Assembly: GCF_014490785.1 (NCBI RefSeq)
Contig: NZ_CP051488.1
Coordinates: 2,728,001 to 2,792,000, forward strand
Direction: 5' to 3'
Length of the DNA: 64,000 nucleotides
DNA from: Kosakonia sp. SMBL-WEM22
GTDB lineage: Bacteria; Pseudomonadota; Gammaproteobacteria; Enterobacterales; Enterobacteriaceae
Under the pieces are notes generated by a model. The model did no database searches and had not been told where the DNA came from. It saw only the letters and a program-made list of their open reading frames with translations. Both the position numbers and the translations under genes were made by a program. Shown here in pieces: positions 34,393 through 43,518 of the stretch (positions are counted from its first letter, which is position 1; each line of letters begins with the position of its first letter).

Positions 34393-34962
34393 TTACCCCG
34401 CGTCTTTCAACTCGAAATGCCCATTTTCAAGATCCACATCGGTGCGAAAAAGGAACTCCAGCGGATAGGGCACGCACCACAAACGACCTTTGATCTCAAT
34501 CGACAGAATATTGTGCAGATCCAGCGATTTCGTATCAGAGATGCAGCGCACCTGCAGACCCTGCGGCAGGATGCGCGGCTCAAAATGGATGATCGCATCA
34601 GTGAGCTTGCGTTGAATGTCATGCCATTCGATATCAGACATGCGCTTGCCAGCCAGCGGCGAGACACCGAAGTTTACCACCGAGCGGCGCACCTCATCGA
34701 AGCCGGAGAGATCCTGCTGCGCTTCGTTATTAATGGTATTAAACAGCCACTGCAGATCGCGCAGCACGTTGCGGCGCAGCGCCGAGTGGGTAATCAAATT
34801 GTTATTCGCCGGCTCCTGCTTTTTGTCCGGCGCGTCGTCCGTCAGACGATCGAGCAGCGAGGGCTGCATTTTATCGCGCGCGCCGACGTTCTCTTTGCCG
34901 CGACGCGAACGCCAGCCGCTACGCAGCAGATCGCCCTCATCATGTTGCGCAGAATTACTCAT
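34393..34962 (-). CDS. tssE: TssE, gp25-like baseplate protein
   Basis: 189 residues: variable N terminus (1-60), then the gp25/GPW domain with SVVNFGVSPLAGKRMSDIEW, IIHFEPRILPQGLQVRCIS, LSIEIKGRLWCVPYPLEFLF. The EPR-like motif (FEPRI) is present. TssE starts sheath assembly on the baseplate. It overlaps tagJ by 8 bases. Confidence 0.93.
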   Translation of the reverse strand: MSNSAQHDEGDLLRSGWRSRRGKENVGARDKMQPSLLDRLTDDAPDKKQEPANNNLITHSALRRNVLRDLQWLFNTINNEAQQDLSGFDEVRRSVVNFGVSPLAGKRMSDIEWHDIQRKLTDAIIHFEPRILPQGLQVRCISDTKSLDLHNILSIEIKGRLWCVPYPLEFLFRTDVDLENGHFELKDAG

Positions 34963-35767
34963 CCGTTGCGTCCGCAGCGAAAGTCACTGTGGCGAGATCG
35001 AGCAGCGAATATTCGGCGCTGTCATTTAGCCACACTTTTTGTCCAAGCCCATGGTAGTGCGGAGACCCGGCTGCCAGCGGTTGCCATTCGGTAACGCGAC
35101 AGAGCTTAAAACGATCTTCGGCACTGGCATCAAGCGGATAGCGCGCCGGGATCTGGCACACTTGCTCACTGCCATCGCGCAGTCGCACCAGCGTATGACG
35201 CCACACCAGGTCAGTAACACTGGCAGGTGCCTGAAATTGCATCGCCGAAATGGCGCTGAACGGCAACCAAAAGTATCGGCCATTAACAATGGCTTCGCAT
35301 ACCGGCCCGAAGCGACTATCGCCATCCATCAGCCAATCGAAAGCCACCGTCTGCCCATCCTGCATCGCGAGTTGGCCGGGGTTAGCGTCGGCCTTCTCCA
35401 GTGCCGCGTCACGCAGCGCGTCAACATCACTACCCTGCGGATCCAGCGCGCTAATCATCTCTGCCAGCCACGGATACTGCTCAACCGGTGCAACTGGGCG
35501 TGCGCGCCCGGCCATAACGTCGGCACGCTGACGCTCGCCTTCGATCGCCTGCTCCAGCAGGGTGACGGTCGGCTGCGCCTGCGGCTTGAGCGCCTGCCAG
35601 CTTTTCAACTGCGCCTGGGCGCGTGTCCAGTTGCCGTCAAGGCAGAGCAGCTGCGCGAACGCGGCGCGTAAGTCGGCATCGCTCGGCTGACTGCGAATAC
35701 GGCTCTCGAGCTGCGCGAGGCTATCCTGCAGGGATTCACCCGCCAGTTGTTGAAATAAGGTATTCAT
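34955..35767 (-). CDS. tagJ: TagJ (ImpE family) accessory protein
   Basis: 270 residues. Helical N terminus with TPR-like sequence (LQDSLAQLESRIRSQPSDAD, LRAAFAQLLCLDGNWTRAQ), then VAFDWLMDGDSRFGPVCEAI, VNGRYFWLPFSAISAMQFQA, DLVWRHTLVRLRDGSEQVCQ: the ImpE/HsiE family. TagJ binds TssB in Pseudomonas and modulates sheath recycling by ClpV. It is found only in some T6SS clusters, often with the phosphorylation genes as here. Confidence 0.9.
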   Translation of the reverse strand: MNTLFQQLAGESLQDSLAQLESRIRSQPSDADLRAAFAQLLCLDGNWTRAQAQLKSWQALKPQAQPTVTLLEQAIEGERQRADVMAGRARPVAPVEQYPWLAEMISALDPQGSDVDALRDAALEKADANPGQLAMQDGQTVAFDWLMDGDSRFGPVCEAIVNGRYFWLPFSAISAMQFQAPASVTDLVWRHTLVRLRDGSEQVCQIPARYPLDASAEDRFKLCRVTEWQPLAAGSPHYHGLGQKVWLNDSAEYSLLDLATVTFAADATDE

Positions 35768-35776
35768 GGCTGCTCC

Positions 35777-36754
35777 TTAGTTGACGGTTTTGTACGTCCC
35801 AACTGCGGGATCGCGCAACTGCGGATGCAGGGAATCAATCAGCAGAATATTGAGGCGGGTACCCGGCTCGAACCACGGTGTCCAGACTTTGCGCACTTCG
35901 TCAAGCCGCGCTTTTAAGCGCGTGGCATCGCTGGCAACTTCGCGCGAAATCTCTACGGCGACGGTGCCGTTGGCCTGCCAGCCATTGAGGCTGCTAACGT
36001 AAGGCAGGATCATCCAGCTTTGCGCCAGGCTGCCTTCGCTGACCACCATGCGTTCATTATTCACGGTGGTAATAAGCAGGCGGTCGGCGTCAACTTTGTC
36101 GCTCAGGCCGCTCACCGGGAAGCCATGGACAAAGGTCATGGTGATTTTCTTTTCAGCACCATTGCTGATCTGCATAACATCGCTGCGACCGTTCAGCCAG
36201 CCGCCCTTCTCGCATTTGCCATCCTCTTTAGCCGGGATGAAGAGTGCCGCCGCGCTGGCGTCACCCTGCCAGAAAGTGCGCAGATGGCAACCATCCTGTA
36301 AGGTAAACTCCTGCCACGGTGCGCGATTAGCAGGTGGGGAGAGATCTTCAGGACGGCCAACCGGCTGTTGCAGAGTTGTGGTTTGCGCTGGCGCTGCGCC
36401 GTTTGACGTTACGACCGGCTGCCACTCTTTTGCCTTATCTGCAGTTCCTTCGGCCAACGTCGCGCCCTGCGCGTCAGTCAGTTTCCAGTGAACCTGCGTC
36501 AGCGTGCCGCACTGATTTTCCAGCAGCGCGCCAAGACGGGGTAAGAAGTTGTTCAGAACGGAGGGTTTTTTCTCGCCGCCGGTGACAATGCGCAGTGGCA
36601 ACATCTTGCCGCACCAGCTTTTAGGAGTGTTATCCTCAACATTGTCGATCCAGACATCCAGTTTTTGCGAAGGCGATTGCACGATGCGGTAGTTTTCTGC
36701 CTGCGCGCTGCCACATGCCGCAAGCAGGGCCAAACCCGGTAGCCAAAGTTTCAT
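35777..36754 (-). CDS. Exported T6SS-associated protein
   Basis: 325 residues from ATG 36754, with AAGGAC at a good distance; the frame is open eight codons further upstream. N terminus MKLWLPGLALLAACGSAQA can be read as a lipoprotein signal (LAAC) or as a type I signal cut after AQA. The mature part has SPSQKLDVWIDNVE, WCGKMLPLRIVTGGEKKPSV, LLENQCGTLTQVHWKLTDA, TFVHGFPVSGL, VWTPWFEPGTRLNILLIDSL. I know no experimental role. It lies between pppA and tagJ in one operon, so it is part of this T6SS type. Confidence 0.75.
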   Translation of the reverse strand: MKLWLPGLALLAACGSAQAENYRIVQSPSQKLDVWIDNVEDNTPKSWCGKMLPLRIVTGGEKKPSVLNNFLPRLGALLENQCGTLTQVHWKLTDAQGATLAEGTADKAKEWQPVVTSNGAAPAQTTTLQQPVGRPEDLSPPANRAPWQEFTLQDGCHLRTFWQGDASAAALFIPAKEDGKCEKGGWLNGRSDVMQISNGAEKKITMTFVHGFPVSGLSDKVDADRLLITTVNNERMVVSEGSLAQSWMILPYVSSLNGWQANGTVAVEISREVASDATRLKARLDEVRKVWTPWFEPGTRLNILLIDSLHPQLRDPAVGTYKTVN

Positions 36755-36774
36755 AAAAGTCCTTGTAAGCTGTA

Positions 36775-37569
36775 TCAATCACGAAGAGGGAAAAACTGAG
36801 CGGCTTCAGAGATCGTATGCAAAAGCGTGGTCTCCTGAGGCGTACCCATCCACACCGCCACGGCGCTGTAGTTATCCTGCTGGGTTTGCGAGCCGGCACC
36901 GTTCTTCAGCAGGATTTGATTCATTAATGTCAGCCACTCGTCGGGTGTGTTGACCATGTGCAACGACTGTTGCATCTGCTCTTCAGTAACACCGTGCCAG
37001 AAACCATCCGTACACAATAAGAAGGCATCACCATCTTCAATTGGCACCACATCGCTGTAGCTTGGCTCGCGCTCATCTTCGCCGAGGCCAAGCGCGAAAT
37101 AGAGCAGGTTGCCGTTGATACCTTCAACCTGATGTCCAGCGTCTTTCATCTGCTGGACCAGGCTGTGATCGGTGGTCACATGATAGAGCCAGCCGCGGCG
37201 AAAGAGATAGAGACGGCTGTCTCCGGCGTGCGCCCAGTAAGCCAGCTCATAGTCGCGATCGATAAACAGGCTGACCATGGTGGTGCCCATGCGATTGTAA
37301 TCCCGTACCGCTTGCTGCTCTTTACGGATTGCACGGTTCGCGCCGTTGATATAGTTGCGAATATACTGGGCATTGAGGTGCTCATCGCCGTCAAACTCGG
37401 TGATGATGGCATTGCGCGCCAGCTCAGCCGCCTTGTCACCGCCGGGCAAACCGGCGATGCCATCGCAGACGACAAAACAGGCGGCGCGCTCGCCGATAGT
37501 TTCTCCGGTCTGATCCTGATTACTGGCACGCTCGCCTTGTCGTGATATTGAGGCGGTGCTGATATTCAT
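36775..37569 (-). CDS. pppA: T6SS PP2C phosphatase (PppA)
   Basis: 264 residues, PP2C family: ISRQGERASNQDQTGE, CDGIAGLPGGDKAAELARNA, WAHAGDSRLYLFR, TTDHSLVQQM, DAFLLCTDGFWHGVTEEQM. The metal-binding aspartates (NQDQ, CDG, TDG) are kept. It reverses phosphorylation of the FHA protein by the kinase at 27202-28656. Start overlaps the fha stop by four bases. Confidence 0.93.
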   Translation of the reverse strand: MNISTASISRQGERASNQDQTGETIGERAACFVVCDGIAGLPGGDKAAELARNAIITEFDGDEHLNAQYIRNYINGANRAIRKEQQAVRDYNRMGTTMVSLFIDRDYELAYWAHAGDSRLYLFRRGWLYHVTTDHSLVQQMKDAGHQVEGINGNLLYFALGLGEDEREPSYSDVVPIEDGDAFLLCTDGFWHGVTEEQMQQSLHMVNTPDEWLTLMNQILLKNGAGSQTQQDNYSAVAVWMGTPQETTLLHTISEAAQFFPLRD

Positions 37570-39395
37570 TCTTCCGATCCGCTTTGTGAGTCTTTGTACT
37601 GGTTAACCTCCATGTCGTAAGCGTGCAGGAACGCTTCACCGAACAGGGTATGGAAGTCATCGTCAATCTCACCGGCGGTTTGCGCATAAGTGCGCACAAA
37701 GTAGTCCCACATCGCGGCCTTGCGGTTGGAGAGCACGCCAAGACGTGAGGTCGCACCATCACGTTTCGCATCTTCTTCCAGCTGCTCAGGATTAAAGGAT
37801 TGCAGCATCGCCGCGATAATCGCGCGGATACCGGAGATCATTCCCAGCTGGTGCGCCTGCAGATCGATCAGCGCATCGCGCACCGATTTTTTTGGCGGCA
37901 TAAAGCCCGGCATACGGTTACCGAACATCTGCATCAGTACAGTTTTACCCGACGGCAACAGTTTGAACGGGTTGTTCGCATCGTCCAGTACCATCGTCAT
38001 ATCTGCTTTCACGCCACGCTTTAAGATTGAACGCGAAGAGAGCAGCGCGACGGTCCCCTGCGAGAACATACTTAACATCTGGCCAAACTGACGCATGTTC
38101 TCCTTATCAAACTGCGGAACGGGCTGCATATCGCCAAGACCCATCCCTTCCAGCAGCGCTTCAAGCAACTCGCCTTGCAGCACATCGCCGCTGTCGCCGG
38201 AGGTGCTGGCAGGTGCTGATTTCGCGCCGGGGCTCTGCACCGGATCGATACGCAAGCGCCCTTTCGGCGTCTGCGCCGCACTGCGCTGAACCGCCTGCGG
38301 CGTCGGCAGCGTGATGCCGGCATAATCCTGCTGCTCCTGCGGCTCCTGGAGGCCTTCCTGCAGTGGCAGCGGCTCCTCTTCGGCGAAGAGCGGCGTAGCG
38401 CTCAAATCCTCTGCGTGGAGATCGGTAATAATCGGCTGTGGTTCTGCCGGTGGCTCGCTGGCCTGCGGATCGGTAATGATCGGCGGAACCGGCTCCTGCG
38501 GTTTCGCAGGCGTCATCTCATCGGCATGGGTCAGCGGTACAGCGCCGCTCAGCAGCCCAAGCGGATCGTCGCTGCGTGCCTGTGGGGCACTGCCGCTGCC
38601 GCCAAACAGGGCCAGCGGATCGAGCTCATCACTTTCAGGCGCACTCTCTTTTGGCGACTGTACCGGCTCGACCGGCGGGACCAGGGTCGATGGCGTGGCG
38701 TCATTAAAGATGCTGTCGTTTTTGAACAGTTGCTCGTCGTTGAACAGATTGTCCGAATCGAGGGATTTCGGTGCGACCAGCGGCTCATGGTTGTTCAGCA
38801 GTGAGAGCGGGTCTTCCGGGTTGCGCTCCGGCTCTTTCGGTTCAGCAAAGGGATTGAGGTTCTGCGGCTCGGCGGCTTTGGCGCGGCTGCTGGAGATGCT
38901 GTCGGAGATAGAGAACTCCTGCATCAGGCTGTCCCAAATCTCCGTCGGCACGGAAGCTGGCGCGCTTTCTGCAGCGTTTTTCGGCGCAGCGGCTGGTGCA
39001 GGTGCAGGCTTCGCCGCCGGGGCTGGCGTCGGCTTCGGATACATCTCCTCGGCCATGCGGCTTACCGGCTGCGTATCCTGAATAAGATCGCTCACTTCGA
39101 TGCGGTATTCATCGATACCGAGGATATCCCCATCCTGAAGCTCTACCTGACGGCCGCGCTCAAGTGGGATGTCGTTGAGCACAACGCGCGTAACGTTGCC
39201 GCGGTTTGTGACACGGCATTCACCCGTACCAGAGATATGGACAATGGCCTGCAGACGGGAAATAGAGCGGTCGTTATCCGGCAGCACAAGATTGTTGTCA
39301 GTGCCGCGGCCAATAGTGCCGCCCGGAGGATAAAAGTCGCAGCGGCTTTGCGGCGGCTGATGACCGGGTTTGTTGGTGATAATAGTGAATCGCAT
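37566..39395 (-). CDS. tagH: FHA-domain T6SS protein (Fha/TagH)
   Basis: 609 residues. N-terminal FHA domain (about 1-105) with GRGTDNNLVLPDNDRSISRL, the GR..S.R phosphothreonine-binding set, and NRGNVTRVVLNDIPLERG. A long Pro/Ala/Ser-rich linker (about 120-400) follows, then the conserved C-terminal domain (LLEALLEGMGLGDMQPVP, KADMTMVLDDANNPFKLLP, QMFGNRMPGFMPPKKSVRDA, MWDYFVRTYAQTAGEIDDDF). The phosphorylated form promotes T6SS firing in Pseudomonas. First gene of the fha-pppA-(exported)-tagJ-EFG-clpV-kinase run. Confidence 0.93.
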   Translation of the reverse strand: MRFTIITNKPGHQPPQSRCDFYPPGGTIGRGTDNNLVLPDNDRSISRLQAIVHISGTGECRVTNRGNVTRVVLNDIPLERGRQVELQDGDILGIDEYRIEVSDLIQDTQPVSRMAEEMYPKPTPAPAAKPAPAPAAAPKNAAESAPASVPTEIWDSLMQEFSISDSISSSRAKAAEPQNLNPFAEPKEPERNPEDPLSLLNNHEPLVAPKSLDSDNLFNDEQLFKNDSIFNDATPSTLVPPVEPVQSPKESAPESDELDPLALFGGSGSAPQARSDDPLGLLSGAVPLTHADEMTPAKPQEPVPPIITDPQASEPPAEPQPIITDLHAEDLSATPLFAEEEPLPLQEGLQEPQEQQDYAGITLPTPQAVQRSAAQTPKGRLRIDPVQSPGAKSAPASTSGDSGDVLQGELLEALLEGMGLGDMQPVPQFDKENMRQFGQMLSMFSQGTVALLSSRSILKRGVKADMTMVLDDANNPFKLLPSGKTVLMQMFGNRMPGFMPPKKSVRDALIDLQAHQLGMISGIRAIIAAMLQSFNPEQLEEDAKRDGATSRLGVLSNRKAAMWDYFVRTYAQTAGEIDDDFHTLFGEAFLHAYDMEVNQYKDSQSGSEE

Positions 39396-39551
39396 CGCGT
39401 ATTCCTGCTGGAGTTATGTGCACTCAAACGGCGCCGTTTTGGGTAAAGCGGCTGCGTTTAAATACAAATACTAATATTCAAACAGATTTGCTAACCCTAA
39501 CTACCGGAGGGTTAGCACTTCTAGTTAGCGGATCGAGTAACGAAGCTCAAC

Positions 39552-40364
39552 TTATTGCGACTCGTCAACCAGCGTTTCGACGCGTTCTCGCATGCTGTTT
39601 TTAAGACAGGCAGCGTCCGAATTGCATTGATTACGTTTTTTCAGCCATGCGCGTTGGGCTGATTTTATATCCGCTACCGTTTTAGTATCGCTAGGATCGA
39701 CTTCCTTCTGCTGGAGTAACCGCACATTGAACGCGTCTGACACGCTGCGATCCCATGCTGCAAGTTCGCTGCTGCCACAGATTGTTTTTTCTGCGTCATT
39801 CAGGTTCGCACTGCATGAAAAACCTGGCCTCACCATTTCGCCTGGCTTCACCCGCTGGAGTACAAAGTAGCTGTCATCATTCCAGTTCATTACTAACGTA
39901 TCTTTAGAGAGTAATGCTACCCAGTTGTCGATGGATAAGCCATCAGGCCCCAGATGTCCCTTTTGGCATTTGAGCAAGATTGGCGTAATTCTCTGATCGC
40001 CTGACGCTTTAAGCCCGAAGTCTTTTGCGACCGGTGTTTTGGGCGAAAAGTTACGCATACCTGATGTTTTCTCTATCGCATCATTAAGTGTCATCTGAGA
40101 TGCAGAAGTATAGGCAGGCTGCTGACAGCTCACCGCACCATCAAGCTCGCCACGCACTGCTTCATTGCTGAAATTAATGACTCGCCCAACATAGCGGGGA
40201 TCGTCAACTTTCGTATTCACAACAGCCGTAGCAAGGTTATCAGGCTCACCTGAAACTACGCGCCATTCCCCCTTGAGGGCGTCCGGCACCACCGCCTGAG
40301 CTACTGTGGTCAACCCCATACCTGCTGTTATCATTACGATCGCAGAAAGCAGTGACACTCTCAT
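39552..40364 (-). CDS. Exported protein with LprI-like (DUF1311) C-terminal domain
   Basis: 270 residues. Signal peptide MRVSLLSAIVMITAGMGLTT up to AQA; GGGAAG upstream of the ATG. The C-terminal 75 residues (ICGSSELAAWDRSVSDAF, KSAQRAWLKKRNQCNSDAAC) form a DUF1311/LprI-type domain with its cysteines; LprI of Mycobacterium inhibits lysozyme. The N-terminal 180 residues (GEWRVVSGEPDNLATAVVNT, VGRVINFSNEAVRG, LKCQKGHLGPDGLSIDNWVA) are unknown. Its place between hcp and fha suggests protection of the own wall or an accessory task in the periplasm, which is inference. Confidence 0.75.
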   Translation of the reverse strand: MRVSLLSAIVMITAGMGLTTVAQAVVPDALKGEWRVVSGEPDNLATAVVNTKVDDPRYVGRVINFSNEAVRGELDGAVSCQQPAYTSASQMTLNDAIEKTSGMRNFSPKTPVAKDFGLKASGDQRITPILLKCQKGHLGPDGLSIDNWVALLSKDTLVMNWNDDSYFVLQRVKPGEMVRPGFSCSANLNDAEKTICGSSELAAWDRSVSDAFNVRLLQQKEVDPSDTKTVADIKSAQRAWLKKRNQCNSDAACLKNSMRERVETLVDESQ

Positions 40365-40571
40365 AAATTGCTTCCCTTTAAACAGAGATTAACTTTAGTA
40401 CGACATGGTTCGGGCAAGCGCTTCATCCGCTTACCACTATTGATGACAATTTAATTGATGATCGTCAGGAGATTGCTGCCCCAACAAGAAATGGGATGAG
40501 GTTGTAGCAAAAACAAGTCTCAGCATCAAGCTCATGCATCCATCAGGCGGTAACAAGCTTTACTGCAATTA

Positions 40572-41241
40572 CTAGTTTACGGATTGAAGTGCATCAAGCT
40601 TGATAAAACCCTCGGTCTTACGCATCGGACCGCCATTTTTCACATCCAGAATTGCAGCGCGTATCCACTCATTGTTGATAGTTTGAATTTTAATAAGCGG
40701 CTGAGTGGGATTAACCGCCAGGATATTCGGTGCATCGTGTTCTGGCCAGCGCTTCAAATAGGTGCTATCAACGGCATCTTTTAATATATAAGTTTCAGCC
40801 CAAGGCCATAATTCACAACCAGCACTTCGTTCAAGTGCAGCAATGGTTGGTAAAGAGGTGGTCAGCGGTAAAAAAGATATCATGTTGGCACTATATATTG
40901 GCTGGTCACATTCAATGTGCTTTTGCAAACCATCAATAGCGATATCACCCGTCTGTTCAACATGCACCTCAGAATATTTTTAAATTCAGAAGGCAAACGC
41001 GAGAAGTATTATTCAGGGAGTGCTTTATTAGCAGCGATATTAAGATTAATTATTTTCTCAACCCGGCCTGCATGTCCAATAACGAAATAGCGATACTTTA
41101 ATTGTGCTGCTTTTTTTGTGTCGTCGTTATAAAAATCATGTAACCAGTATGCTTGCAAAACCCATGTTGTACCCTATCTGCGGCGTAACCACTTAGCGAG
41201 CAGAACATGAAGGTAATTAATAAAAGGAGTGCTCTGAACAT
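40572..41241 (-). pseudogene. Broken gene for an exported protein
   Basis: ATG 41241 starts a signal peptide MFRALLLLITFMFCSLSGYA, whose frame is lost near 41170. The protein goes on in another frame (WVLQAYWLHDFYNDDTKKAA, LKYRYFVIGHAGRVEKIINL, NIAANKALPE), meets a TAA at about 41010, and then shifts again near 40985 to YSEVHVEQTGDIAIDGLQKH and on to the end at 40572 (LERSAGCELWPWAETYIL, WIRAAILDVKNGG). The end resembles an SH3-like fold. The 131-codon open frame 40572-40967, from a GTG, is only the last part. Confidence 0.6.
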
Positions 41242-41462
41242 ATCTTTCCCAGCTACTTGCCGCAACGTATATATGTAACTGATCGATATAACAGGATTAT
41301 ATAGTTTTTGGTATTAAAATCTGCTGTCTGGCTCAGGAGGAAGAAAAATACCCATTGATTTACTGCCAGAAATTTCAAACTTAGCGATTGTCGATGAGCC
41401 CCTTTCTTAAGTCAGCAGTTTGAACCAGATGAAAGGGAATATTTAGATGCCCCTTTAAATAA

Positions 41463-41482
41463 GCGATCCCTTTCGGGATCGC
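41463..41482 (-). terminator. Probable terminator after hcp
   Basis: Perfect 8-base stem GCGATCCC/GGGATCGC with a 4-base loop, 10 bases after the hcp stop; on the minus strand it is followed by TTATTTAAA. Fits a terminator that lets hcp be expressed at a higher level than the genes behind it. Confidence 0.6.
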
Positions 41483-41492
41483 CAGAGGCATA

Positions 41493-41975
41493 TTAAGCTT
41501 CTTTGTTTTCCTTGATGTTCCAGCCAGCGCTGGTTTCAGCGCCTTTACCACCGGAAGAGGACTGCTCCCAGTACTGCTGTTTCACTTTCGCAGCCTGGAA
41601 CGCATAGGTCACACCTACGGTGTCGCCGTTGTCAGCACCGGTGTACTGAACGGAGGTCACCAGCACGTCTTCCAGAGTGATGCGAGCATATTCAACCTGC
41701 TGGCCACCTGCTTTGCAGACAGAGAGCTCAACTTTGGTCAGATGCTTGCCGCTGGAGCAGTGCTTCAGGATAGCGGTAGTAGATTTGTCAATGAGTGCAT
41801 TTACATGCAGGTCGTTGAAATTGACTTTACCGGCACCGCCGCCACCGCCAACACTCATATTCCCTGGCTGTGAAGCACCCCAGGAGAAAGATGTGATATC
41901 AGTCCAGCCGGTGTGGTTTGAGTCTTTAGACTCGCCCGTAACTCCATCGACCTTCAGAAACATATCAATAGCCAT
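41493..41975 (-). CDS. hcp: Hcp (TssD) tube protein
   Basis: 160 residues. MAIDMFLKVDGVTGESKDSN, GWTDITSFSWGASQPGN, VELSVCKAGGQQVEYARITL, DVLVTSVQYTGA are family marks. Hcp rings stack into the inner tube under the VgrG tip and are secreted in amounts. The gene is free-standing, with its own 460-base upstream region and a terminator-like hairpin behind it. Confidence 0.96.
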   Translation of the reverse strand: MAIDMFLKVDGVTGESKDSNHTGWTDITSFSWGASQPGNMSVGGGGGAGKVNFNDLHVNALIDKSTTAILKHCSSGKHLTKVELSVCKAGGQQVEYARITLEDVLVTSVQYTGADNGDTVGVTYAFQAAKVKQQYWEQSSSGGKGAETSAGWNIKENKEA

Positions 41976-42435
41976 AATATTTACTCTTCGTTAATGATAA
42001 ATATTGCTTTCGAAAAAGCGCTTATATGGCAAATGGGTAAGCATGGGGCTGAATAAAACCGTCCATATTTTACCTCTGCCTCTTTACATTCCGAAAAAAC
42101 GGGTGTTTCTTCAGAAATTCTTTTCTCTGTTACAGAGAAATCTGATCTTTTATCCAGATTATCTGATTGCCATAAATCGGTAACATTCGCATAACCAGAT
42201 ATCTTTACTGTCCGAAATATAGTGGATTACACGTAAAAGCGTTTATCCGGAGCTTGAGCATATTAACATGCCCACCACTCTCACACTCAACTCTTTAGCT
42301 ATGTATCACGTCGCCCCACCACGCCTGCCCTTTATATATTGTTTTTTGCATCACCAAAAATCTGATGTTTTAAGGTTAGCAAGCAGAATTCTGACCAGCA
42401 TTCCGTCTAAGGAGGGAATCTTAACCTTCCACCTC
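41976..42435. other. hcp upstream region without a gene
   Basis: 460 AT-rich bases between hcp and the immunity genes. An 89-100 codon open frame on the plus strand (from 42268) has no features of a gene. I expect the hcp promoter here but cannot name convincing -35/-10 elements; an AAGAG site precedes the hcp ATG. Confidence 0.45.
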
Positions 42436-42879
42436 TTATATAAAGGCCTTATGTTCTATTTTTTTAACACAAGGAAGAATACCTGCCATCAATTTCATAA
42501 TCAGTTGCGCTGCAGGTTGCCCGTTTTCCTCGGGTTTCATTCTTGATAGGCTCGAGTAGATATATTCATGTGCGGAGCTGGGAAGTATTTTTTTATAATT
42601 ACACCACACAGTCCCTTCAGATGCATCCAGCACGCCCAAAAAGTACATATCAGCTTTAATGCGCTCACGTTCGTTGTTTTTGTTATTCCATGCGTTGAAA
42701 AAACGCTCTGCGGTAAGCTTAACATCATGCCCGGTTAAAAGCTCAGGATTGCGAGGAAACACGGAAGTATCATCTTCCGGTAAAGACTCAGCCCGAGGAT
42801 ATTCATATATTTTAGTTTCAGCGAGAACCATTACTGGCGCTGCCAGTAAAAAAATGACAGCGGCTGCTTTCAGTTTCAT
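42436..42879 (-). CDS. Rap1a/Tai-type immunity protein
   Basis: 147 residues from ATG 42879 (AAAAGGA upstream); twelve further codons upstream lack a site. Signal peptide MKLKAAAVIFLLAAPVMVLA, then the Rap1a pattern: RIKADMYFLGVLDASEGTVW, Cys in VWCNY and a second Cys in ILPCVKK. Members of this family protect the periplasm against T6SS peptidoglycan amidases (Ssp1/Ssp2, Tae4) in Serratia. It is a clear paralogue of 43515-43949. No effector gene is adjacent. Confidence 0.75.
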   Translation of the reverse strand: MKLKAAAVIFLLAAPVMVLAETKIYEYPRAESLPEDDTSVFPRNPELLTGHDVKLTAERFFNAWNNKNNERERIKADMYFLGVLDASEGTVWCNYKKILPSSAHEYIYSSLSRMKPEENGQPAAQLIMKLMAGILPCVKKIEHKAFI

Positions 42880-42990
42880 CACAAATCCTTTTGTTTCAAA
42901 AAGTTTAGTTGGCACTCAAAACACCCTGATATTTCTTCATTTTTTTCATGAGTGAAAGAGGCTTTTCATCGCTGTATGAAATATTCAAAA

Positions 42991-43518
42991 TTAATTGTCT
43001 GTATCATCCTGATTCCAGCTATGTTGCGGATTTTTAACCAACACCTCTTTTGCCAGCTTATCCAGCTCAGGGCTATGATACAAACGCAGGCAATTTAATG
43101 TAGCGCCTTTAACGCTTTGCGTACTCTCATTATGGAACTTATTGAGAGTCTTACTAAACTGCTGAATCAAGGCGTTGACTTTTTCATTGCCGTTTTCAAT
43201 GTCGAATGGTACCCACTCACGCAGCGCATTTGAGCTTCTTGCCGCGTCGAGTGAATATGCAGAGTCAGGTTCAGCAGCCTGAGCAATGCAACGAGCTAAA
43301 ACCATATCCTTAACAACTTCTGTATAGGGCCTCTCCTTGATAAATGCCATTGGATCCGGTTCTGATTTGGCAAAAGCACTGGAGTGAGCAAGCAGTAAAA
43401 ACAGAAACAGTTTACTTATAGTCTTGCTCAGAAAACTGATTTCAGGCACAAGAGAAAAAAAGGGATTCTTTGAGGAAGAAAGATGATGGCCTTTATGCTG
43501 TTTGTATAAAGGTCTCAT
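42991..43518 (-). CDS. Tai4-type immunity protein
   Basis: 175 residues from ATG 43518, which overlaps the upstream stop as ATGA; a longer reading from 43539 would overlap more. A hydrophobic segment KLFLFLLLAHSSAFA at about 37-51, after an unusually long N terminus, should act as signal peptide. The mature part (VVKDMVLARCIAQAAEPDSA, NALREWVPFDIENGNEKVNA, ATLNCLRLYHSPELDKLA) resembles Tai4, the inhibitor of Tae4 amidases, including both cysteines. No tae4 gene is seen in the window. Confidence 0.65.
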   Translation of the reverse strand: MRPLYKQHKGHHLSSSKNPFFSLVPEISFLSKTISKLFLFLLLAHSSAFAKSEPDPMAFIKERPYTEVVKDMVLARCIAQAAEPDSAYSLDAARSSNALREWVPFDIENGNEKVNALIQQFSKTLNKFHNESTQSVKGATLNCLRLYHSPELDKLAKEVLVKNPQHSWNQDDTDN

